This document shows positions 58,168 through 64,000 of a stretch of DNA of 64,000 bases, one piece after another. The position numbers were made by a program, and so were the translations under genes. Position 1 is the first letter of the stretch. The number at the start of each line of letters is the position of its first letter. Source of the DNA: Lachnospiraceae bacterium (GTDB taxonomy: Bacteria > Bacillota > Clostridia > Lachnospirales > Lachnospiraceae); NCBI GenBank assembly GCA_030524525.1, contig JAUNGI010000003.1, positions 58,800-122,799 of the forward strand. Direction: 5' to 3'. The notes below the pieces were generated by a model. That model searched no databases. It saw only the letters and a list, made by a program, of their open reading frames with translations, and had not been told where the DNA came from.

Positions 58168-59127
58168 ATGGCGACGATTGACGTGGTGATTCCGGTTTAC
58201 CGACCGGACGAAAAACTGGATCGGCTGATCCGAAAGCTTTATTGTCAGACCGTGCTTCCGCACGCGGTGATTCTGATGGTGACCGTGACCGGCGGCGAAA
58301 AGGAGCTTCCCCAAATTTCCGGACGCGCGGCTGCCGCGGCGCGGGGAACGAAGGGAGAGGGACGCGTTTCGCTGGTGCTGCGGGGGCTTGGGAAGGAAGA
58401 ATTTTCCCACGGACGGACCCGAAATCAGGGAATCGCCCTGTCCGAGGCGGATTACGTCGTCTGTATGACGCAGGACGCCGTTCCCAAGGATCGGTTCCTG
58501 CTGGAACGGCTGCTTTCGGCGTTCTCCCGTTATCCGCGGGTAAGCTCCGCCTATGCGAGACAGACCGCGGGCGCGCAGGCTCCGGAGCTGGTGCGCATGA
58601 CGCAGAGCTTTAACTATCCGGCGGAGGAGCAGGTAAAAAATCGCTGCACCTACGGGAAGCTGGGCATCAAAAACATTTTCTGCTCCGACGTGTGCTGCAT
58701 GTACGATCGTTCGGTCTTCGTTTCGCTGGGGGGATTTGTCGATCGCGTGATCTTTAATGAGGACATGCTTTATGCGCGGAAGGCGATCGACGCCGGATAT
58801 CAGGTGGTTTACGCGGCGGGCGCGGCGGTCGAGCATTGGCACGACTACACGCTTTCGCAGCAGTTTCGGAGAAACTTTGACCTTGCCGTGTCCCAGAAGG
58901 AGCATCCGGAGGCGTTTGCGGACCTTTCTTCCGAGGCGGAGGGGGTAAGGATGGTGAAGCGCGTGCTGGGGATCCTGTACCGGAAGGGCAGATGGGGACA
59001 GATGCTTCGCTATGTGCTGCTTTCCGGCGCAAAATATCTGGGCTACCGGGCGGGGCTTTGCTACCGTCGGCTTCCGCTTTGGCTTGTCAAGCGGTGCAGC
59101 ATGACGCCGGGATATTTCAAAGAGTAG
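58168..59127 (+). CDS. Family 2 glycosyltransferase (rhamnosyltransferase-like)
   Basis: 319 residues. GT-A fold: TIDVVIPVYRPDEKLDRLIRKLYCQT, FSHGRTRNQGIALSEADYVVCMTQDAVP (DxD-like position), FCSDVCCMYDRSVFVSLGGF, VIFNEDMLYARKAIDAGYQVVYAAGAAVEHWH. This is the RfbF/WbbL-like group that adds sugars to surface polysaccharide. No other polysaccharide genes are next to it. Confidence 0.85.
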   Translation: MATIDVVIPVYRPDEKLDRLIRKLYCQTVLPHAVILMVTVTGGEKELPQISGRAAAAARGTKGEGRVSLVLRGLGKEEFSHGRTRNQGIALSEADYVVCMTQDAVPKDRFLLERLLSAFSRYPRVSSAYARQTAGAQAPELVRMTQSFNYPAEEQVKNRCTYGKLGIKNIFCSDVCCMYDRSVFVSLGGFVDRVIFNEDMLYARKAIDAGYQVVYAAGAAVEHWHDYTLSQQFRRNFDLAVSQKEHPEAFADLSSEAEGVRMVKRVLGILYRKGRWGQMLRYVLLSGAKYLGYRAGLCYRRLPLWLVKRCSMTPGYFKE

Positions 59128-59140
59128 GAGCCGTCCCGGG

Positions 59141-60229
59141 TCATTCGCCAAGCTCCGTAACGGCGATCCGATCGGCAAAGCCGTCGGAGAACACGAGCGT
59201 TCCGTCCTCCATGACCCAGAGCGCGTCGGTGTCCGGAAGGTTGGAGATCATGGTTTTTCCTTGTTCTACAGAGAGAGAATAGCACGCCTTTGCCGCGGTC
59301 TGTGCAAGCACCGGGGAGGAGGAGAAAACAAAAACGGAGGAAAAGCCCTGCCTGCTCGGGTAGCCGGTATGCAGATCGAACATGGGATGATAAACGCCGT
59401 CCTCCGTCTCCTGATACTGCTCGTAGCAATGGGCTCCGGCAATCGCCAGATTCCGCACGGTCACGGAAGCGACCTCGCGCACGGCTTCTCCGTCGGGAAC
59501 GCTCAGCGTAACGGTATAGGGCGATCGCTCGTCGTCCGCCACGAGGTAATAGCTCAGATTTCCGAAGGAGAGGATGCCGGCTTGAACGCCGGCATTTTCC
59601 AGCGTTCTCAGGGCTTGCAGGGCAGCGTAACCGTCAAAATAGTCGGCGGTATTGAGCTGCATCCCTTCGATTTCCAAGGTCAGCTCGCTCCCGGTCAGCG
59701 AGAGCTGCTGATAGTTGATGCAGGACAGCGCGGCGGAGACGGCTTCTTCGGTGGGGAGCAGGAGCATCTCGCCGGAAAAATCCCAGAGCGTGCGCAGAGG
59801 CTCGCTGGTAAGATCAAAGGCGCCCTCGGTCAGCTCGCTGCATCGGATGCCCTCGGCGATCATGTCCGCCTGCGTCTCGCTCAGAGAGAAGACGGTCTCG
59901 CCCGAATTGTTAAAGGCAAAGAGCTCGCTCGTTTCGTCGGAGGAATCCAGCTCGCGGCTCAGTTCCGCGTAATCCGAAAAGATCCGGCTTGCCGTCTCCT
60001 CGGAGATCTGCTCCGAAACGGTGATGGACAGACCGGTTCCGTTGTAAAAGCTACTGAAAAAGGTCCCGTCCGTACCCGGCGAGGGCAGGGGCTCGTCCGA
60101 AACGGAGGCGGAAGGGACGGGGGCGGGCGTCAGCAGCGGTTCCTCCGATACGCGCGTGCAGCCATGCACCGGAAAAATCCAAAGGAATAAAATAAAAAAC
60201 AGAGAAATTGCAGACGTCCGTCGCTTCAT
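59141..60229 (-). CDS. apbE: ApbE-like FAD:protein FMN transferase lipoprotein
   Basis: 362 residues. Lipobox VHGC near residue 24 and a P/S-rich spacer, then an ApbE fold: LTEGAFDLTSEPLRTLWDFS, YFDGYAALQALRTLENAGVQAGILSFGNLSYYLV, VRNLAIAGAHCYEQY, HPMFDLHTGYPSRQGFSSVFV and LAQTAAKACYSLSVEQG in place of the usual A-D-A-L-S/T-T-A metal site. ApbE attaches FMN to threonines of exported proteins such as RnfG or FMN-binding reductases; no such target is in the window. The altered metal motif makes activity less certain. Confidence 0.78.
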   Translation of the reverse strand: MKRRTSAISLFFILFLWIFPVHGCTRVSEEPLLTPAPVPSASVSDEPLPSPGTDGTFFSSFYNGTGLSITVSEQISEETASRIFSDYAELSRELDSSDETSELFAFNNSGETVFSLSETQADMIAEGIRCSELTEGAFDLTSEPLRTLWDFSGEMLLLPTEEAVSAALSCINYQQLSLTGSELTLEIEGMQLNTADYFDGYAALQALRTLENAGVQAGILSFGNLSYYLVADDERSPYTVTLSVPDGEAVREVASVTVRNLAIAGAHCYEQYQETEDGVYHPMFDLHTGYPSRQGFSSVFVFSSSPVLAQTAAKACYSLSVEQGKTMISNLPDTDALWVMEDGTLVFSDGFADRIAVTELGE

Positions 60230-60327
60230 AAGATCCTCCTTGTCGCTGCCGGGAGCTTTTTAAGAGTAGTGTAGCACAATTCGGGCGGTTTGCATACGGA
60301 AAAAGGGTAAGAAAGCGGAGAAAAGGT

Positions 60328-61329
60328 ATGAAAATTTTGGATATGCATTGCGATACGCTGGAGCGTCTTTGGAAGTCCGAACGGGAGGGAAGGCCGATCT
60401 CGATGGAATCCAACGCGCTGCAGCTGGATTTCCGCCGGATGAAAGCGTCCGGCTGCGCCGTGCAGAATTTTGCGGTCTGGGTGGACTGCGGCAAGTACGA
60501 AAAGCCGATGGAAGCGTACCGGGCGATGGCGGACGTATTTCGCCGTCATATGAGCGACTGCCGCCGTCTTGCCGCGCCCGTAAGGAGCGTGCGGGAGATC
60601 CGCGCCGTACATAAGGCGGGCAGGATCGCCGGGATGCTGACCGTGGAAGACGGGGGCATTTTGGAGGGCGATCTGGAGCGTCTTTCGGAGCTTGCGGAGG
60701 ACGGCGTCCGGATGATGACGCTGACATGGAATTACAATAATGAGCTGGGGACCGCGGCGGTCAAGGCGGCGGAGGGCGACGCGGGGCTGACGCCGCTGGG
60801 AAAAGCCTGCGTGGAGCGGATGGAGGAGCTTTCGATCATTGTGGACGTTGCGCACCTGTCCGATCAGGGCATACGCGACGTTTTGGAGGTCGCGAAGAAG
60901 CCGTTCGCGGCAAGCCACTCCAACGCGCGCGCGCTTTGCCCGATGGCAAGGAACCTGCCGGATGAGCTGCTTCGGAGGCTGGGGGAGCGGGGCTGCGTCG
61001 TGGGGCTGAATTTCTTTGTTCCGTTTCTGGTGCGTCCGCTGCCGTGGATGACGCGGAAGCGGCTGCCTGCGGAAAAGTGCTTTACAAAGGAGCAGATCAT
61101 GGAAGCCGTTGTGCGGCACGCGAAGCATCTTGTGAACGTGTGCGGGAGCGAGGGAGTCGGTATCGGCTCCGACTTTGACGGGATCGACCCGAATCCGGCG
61201 CTGCCGGGCTGCGAAGCCTTTCCGGAGCTTTACGACGCGCTTCGCCGCGGCGGGGTCGCGCCGAGCCAGATCGACCGGATCTTCTACGGCAATGCCATGC
61301 GGTTGTACGAGGAGCTTCTGCCCGTCTGA
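60328..61329 (+). CDS. Membrane dipeptidase (peptidase M19 family)
   Basis: 333 residues, no signal. Zinc-site motifs of renal dipeptidase-like enzymes: MKILDMHCDTLERLW, EDGGILEGDLERLSELAEDGVRMMTLTWNYNNELG, IIVDVAHLSDQGIRDVL, FAASHSNARALCPMARNL and GIGSDFDGIDPNPALPG. It cleaves dipeptides in the cytoplasm. It stands alone between divergent apbE and convergent GGDEF genes. Confidence 0.92.
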   Translation: MKILDMHCDTLERLWKSEREGRPISMESNALQLDFRRMKASGCAVQNFAVWVDCGKYEKPMEAYRAMADVFRRHMSDCRRLAAPVRSVREIRAVHKAGRIAGMLTVEDGGILEGDLERLSELAEDGVRMMTLTWNYNNELGTAAVKAAEGDAGLTPLGKACVERMEELSIIVDVAHLSDQGIRDVLEVAKKPFAASHSNARALCPMARNLPDELLRRLGERGCVVGLNFFVPFLVRPLPWMTRKRLPAEKCFTKEQIMEAVVRHAKHLVNVCGSEGVGIGSDFDGIDPNPALPGCEAFPELYDALRRGGVAPSQIDRIFYGNAMRLYEELLPV

Positions 61330-61333
61330 GGCG

Positions 61334-63208
61334 TTAGGCTTCCCGCCTGTGCGGTTTCGCCGTCTTATCCGAATACATCTTGGCGTCGGCGGTTTTATAC
61401 GCCCGGTCAAAGGTAAAGGCGTCCCTGCTCTCGACGCAGACGCCGAGGCTTACGGAAACCGGATAGGCCTTGCCTGACGTCCGGTTGATCTGCGCAAGAC
61501 AGTCGGTGACGGCGCGTTTGATCTCCTGTTCGTCAAACGTATCGCCGGCGGCGCAGAGCACGAGCTCGTCCCCGCCGAAGCGGGCGCACAGCTTGGGCTC
61601 GATCGGTACGCTCTGAAGCGCGCGGGAAGCCGAACGGATGGCAAAATCGCCCTCCTCGTGCCCATAGTGATCGTTGATATATTTCAGACCGTCCAAGTCT
61701 GCCGCGACGATCAGAATATTGCGGCAGTTCGTTCCTTCGGTCAGCTTTGCCAATTCCATAAAAAAGCTTTTACGGTTCAGCAGGCCGGTCAGGTAGTCGA
61801 GCCGGTAAATTTCTTCGATATGCCGGGTCATATACCGCTGATGGTTTAAGCTCCGAAAGCCGTTGACGGCATTGTTCAAAGCGGTGACATACTGAGGGAT
61901 CTTGCAGTAATTTTCATAGTCCAAGGAAAAATAAAAGCACAAATAGCCGCACGGATGGTTCATAAAGTTCAGCGCGGAAAAAACAAACGGATAGGTTCTG
62001 TCCAAAAGAAGCTCCGCGTCGGGGATGATGTTTCGTCGGGCAAAGGCTTCGGGACGCTCAAAACGGACGTTGGCTTTGAACAGCAGAGCCATGGTTTCGT
62101 CAAAGGCGCCGCCGACCCGAGGGCTTTCGGGATCGATCGAAAAATCGAGTACGTCGTTGTTCACAAAAATACAAACGTCGTAAAAATTAAAATCGCCGAG
62201 GCGTTCGGAAAATTCCTTGGGGGACTTGGCGGCAGGCAGACTTGCGTTGACCTCGTAAAGCTTGCGCTCGTCGTCCTGATAGCGGTGGAACCGATCCTTG
62301 ATCCGCTGGATCGTGTCTCCGCGGCTGCTGCCCGGCACCGTCCGGCGACAGCCGCAGGAGTCTGCCGTACGCATCGTGTAGCGGATCTCGTTGACGCGAT
62401 CAACGGCTGCTCCGCTCAGAAGCTTTGCCGCCGCCGCGATAATGCTTTTGCCGGCTTCCGGACAGTCGCATTCTGCGGTCGTGATCGCGGGAACCGTCCA
62501 GCCCGCTTCTTCGGTGCCGTCAAAGCCGGTGACAAGAATATCCTTTGCCGGGACGATGCCGTGGCGTCTGAGGACGGCGGAGGCAATGACCGCCATATTG
62601 TCGTTTGCGCATACAAGCCCCTTCGGCAGCCGGTCCTCCCGGATCAGCCTTTCCACCGCCGCAACGGTGGGGTCCTTCCAGTAATCGCCGTAGCTGATCC
62701 GGTCGTCGGTCACGGGGATCCCCTTTTCCGTCAAAACGCTCCGGAACACCTCCAGCCGCTCCTCCGAACAGGCTTCCCCCTTGATCCCGCCAAGAAAGTG
62801 CAGATCGGTGATTTTGTGGTCGTCCGTAAGATGCCGGACGATCTGCTCGAAGCCGTGCTTGTAGTTGAAAACAAAGCTGACCGTATCTTCGTAAGCCCTT
62901 CCGACGGAGATGACCGGAGTGCGGTTTGCCTTTGCCTTTTCACGGATGCTTTTTACGACGGTTTTGACCTGAAACGTTTCGTCGAAAATGATGACAAGAT
63001 CCGTAACGTCGTAGTCGATCAGCTCGAAAACCGACAGCTCGCCTTCCTCGTTGGCGGTGCGCCAGTAAAGGTCGGAGCATGTCTGGTAAAGGAAGAGCCG
63101 GAAATCCCGTTCTACCGCCGCGGCATTCAGCGATTCGATAAATTGGTAATTCCGCTCATCGTTTAACTTTGAAATACATACGGAAATGATCTTGTGTCCC
63201 CCAAGCAT
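61334..63208 (-). CDS. LacI-type periplasmic-binding sensor fused to GGDEF
   Basis: 624 residues from the ATG at 63208 (AAAGGAG upstream); longer frames have no ribosome site. Residues ~1-270 follow the LacI/RbsB sugar-binding fold (KIISVCISKLNDERNYQFIESLNAAAVERDFRLFLYQT region, GLVCANDNMAVIASAVLRRHGIVPAKDILVTGFDG), without helix-turn-helix, signal or membrane helices. A middle ~180-residue region includes a cysteine-containing turn (RTADSCGCRRTV). The C-terminal GGDEF domain has RFGGDEL near residue 545. A cytoplasmic cyclase that reads a small ligand directly is an uncommon architecture. Confidence 0.85.
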   Translation of the reverse strand: MLGGHKIISVCISKLNDERNYQFIESLNAAAVERDFRLFLYQTCSDLYWRTANEEGELSVFELIDYDVTDLVIIFDETFQVKTVVKSIREKAKANRTPVISVGRAYEDTVSFVFNYKHGFEQIVRHLTDDHKITDLHFLGGIKGEACSEERLEVFRSVLTEKGIPVTDDRISYGDYWKDPTVAAVERLIREDRLPKGLVCANDNMAVIASAVLRRHGIVPAKDILVTGFDGTEEAGWTVPAITTAECDCPEAGKSIIAAAAKLLSGAAVDRVNEIRYTMRTADSCGCRRTVPGSSRGDTIQRIKDRFHRYQDDERKLYEVNASLPAAKSPKEFSERLGDFNFYDVCIFVNNDVLDFSIDPESPRVGGAFDETMALLFKANVRFERPEAFARRNIIPDAELLLDRTYPFVFSALNFMNHPCGYLCFYFSLDYENYCKIPQYVTALNNAVNGFRSLNHQRYMTRHIEEIYRLDYLTGLLNRKSFFMELAKLTEGTNCRNILIVAADLDGLKYINDHYGHEEGDFAIRSASRALQSVPIEPKLCARFGGDELVLCAAGDTFDEQEIKRAVTDCLAQINRTSGKAYPVSVSLGVCVESRDAFTFDRAYKTADAKMYSDKTAKPHRREA

Positions 63209-63305
63209 GAAACGATCTCCTTTCAGGATATAAGCAAAATTATGACACATTTTACAGGGAAAAGCAAGGTGCTCCGGCTCGGGGGAAGGGGGATTTTGGC
63301 GCAGG

Positions 63306-63334
63306 TTGACAGAAGCCGGAGTTTTTGCTATGAT
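63306..63334 (+). promoter_or_regulatory. Promoter of the SH3-like protein gene
   Basis: TTGACA (63306-63311), 17 bases, TATGAT (63329-63334), 50 bases before the start codon. Confidence 0.8.
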
Positions 63335-63384
63335 TATGTAACAATTTTGTAACATTTTGTCCGCTGCTAAAGAACGAGGATGGT

Positions 63385-64000
63385 ATGGATCAAAAGAAAG
63401 CAAGGCTTCTGACGGGAATCGTTTCCGCGATCGGGCTGCTGGCGTGGCTCCTGATCGTCGTTCAGATCGCCGCATACATAAAAAGAGGAGATTCGCGCGG
63501 GGCGGTGGCGGATGCCACCGGCATAACGGGCGGGGGGAGCCCCTCCGTTTCTGCCGCCGCACAGGAGCCGACTGCGGAGCCGCTGCCTTCGCCTACCGAA
63601 ATGGTGGACGAGCGCGATCTGTTTTATTCCGACGAGGACGGTTGGGTCACGGTAACGGCGGAGGAGCTGCGCATCCGCTCCGAGGCCAATTTGGACTGCG
63701 CGGTCTATGAAATGGTCACGAAGGGAACCGAATTCGTTTGGATGGAGGCTCTGACGACCGACGAATGGGTCGCCATTTGGTACACCGACGGTTCCGTCGC
63801 CTATGTCGCGGCGGAATATGTCGAGGTTGAGAGAAACGAATTTCGGCGCAAGCCCGTGGTGCTGGGCGGATTTTTATCGGATATTTTACGGGACGGAACG
63901 GAAACGGAGGACGGAAACGAGCCGTCTCCGGGGGCGGTCACGCTGGCGATCACGCCGAAGCCGACGGCGACCAATACGCCGACTCCCACGCCGTCCCCGA
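63385..64000 (+). CDS. SH3-like domain exported protein (N-terminal part)
   Basis: The frame opens at ATG 63385 and has no stop before the window ends, so only ~205 residues are visible. One hydrophobic helix (~8-29) anchors it. A disordered S/P/T stretch follows, then a bacterial SH3 domain (DGWVTVTAEELRIRSEANLDCAVYEMVTKGTEFVWMEALTTDEWVAIWYTDGSVAYVAAEYVEV as the domain span) and another P/T-rich linker ending in TPTPTPSP. SH3b domains bind peptidoglycan. A catalytic domain may lie beyond the edge. Confidence 0.8.
   Translation, partial: MDQKKARLLTGIVSAIGLLAWLLIVVQIAAYIKRGDSRGAVADATGITGGGSPSVSAAAQEPTAEPLPSPTEMVDERDLFYSDEDGWVTVTAEELRIRSEANLDCAVYEMVTKGTEFVWMEALTTDEWVAIWYTDGSVAYVAAEYVEVERNEFRRKPVVLGGFLSDILRDGTETEDGNEPSPGAVTLAITPKPTATNTPTPTPSP

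Overview
The window looks like chromosome of a strictly anaerobic, Gram-positive Clostridia member, most like a Lachnospiraceae-type gut or rumen fibre degrader. Evidence: Gram-positive lipoproteins and sortase-type signals, an LTA-synthase-family protein, spore photoproduct lyase, class II fumarase beside an HdrABC/Flx electron-transfer cluster, Ala/Lys-rich small proteins, and many clean intrinsic terminators with AGGAGG-type ribosome sites. No genus can be named from the sequence alone.

Layout. 0-6.9 kb: C-terminal fragment of an unidentified protein, MgtE, a membrane GGDEF cyclase, a DUF308-like membrane protein, a trigger-factor/FKBP-like lipoprotein, then an AraC regulator divergent from a GH130 enzyme. 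7.3-9.6 kb: tandem array of small BamE/BLIP-like exported proteins, the last one frameshifted. 9.8-20.6 kb: heme-iron acquisition locus (DtxR-like regulator, NEAT/FIVAR surface protein, Shp-like protein, IsdE-like binding protein, FecCD permease, ATPase, a CydDC-like ABC pair, a YgbA-like protein, a DUF454 protein), with two matching GTTAGC-N4-(G/A)CTAAC operators. 20.8-32 kb: xylan/oligosaccharide genes (sialate/acetyl esterase, GH8, GH10-CBM9) mixed with an LTA-synthase-like protein, an SDR, and nucleosidase-spore photoproduct lyase. 32-38.8 kb: small alarmone synthetase, a lipoprotein, two homologous predicted sRNA genes, a visibly A+T-rich island (AraC, MFS, recombinase remnant) and 158-bp tandem repeats beside tRNA-Gly. 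38.8-51.3 kb: malate dehydrogenase, fumarase, HdrBCA, four Flx-type subunits, a soluble fumarate reductase pair and an AspT/SucE-like exporter. 51.5-64 kb: ACT protein and PaaK, a CaCA antiporter behind a yybP-ykoY-like riboswitch, GH32, esterase, VanZ, a DUF6465-like protein, glycosyltransferase, ApbE, dipeptidase, a LacI-type-sensor GGDEF protein and the start of an SH3-like protein.

How it works together. The 39-51 kb block encodes oxaloacetate -> malate -> fumarate -> succinate, with what looks like a flavin-based electron-bifurcating NAD(P)H dehydrogenase feeding a soluble fumarate reductase, and a candidate succinate exporter at the end. This is the most interesting system here. Xylan is probably cut outside by the GH10 lipoprotein and finished inside by GH8 and the esterase.

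Non-coding structure is unusually rich. A ~135-bp multi-hairpin repeat family occurs five times; four copies follow directly on the T-tracts of intrinsic terminators, and its hairpin shows compensatory base changes. Tandem units contain the 3' end of tRNA-Gly. Three promoters share a 33-bp palindrome, two of them driving related sRNAs.
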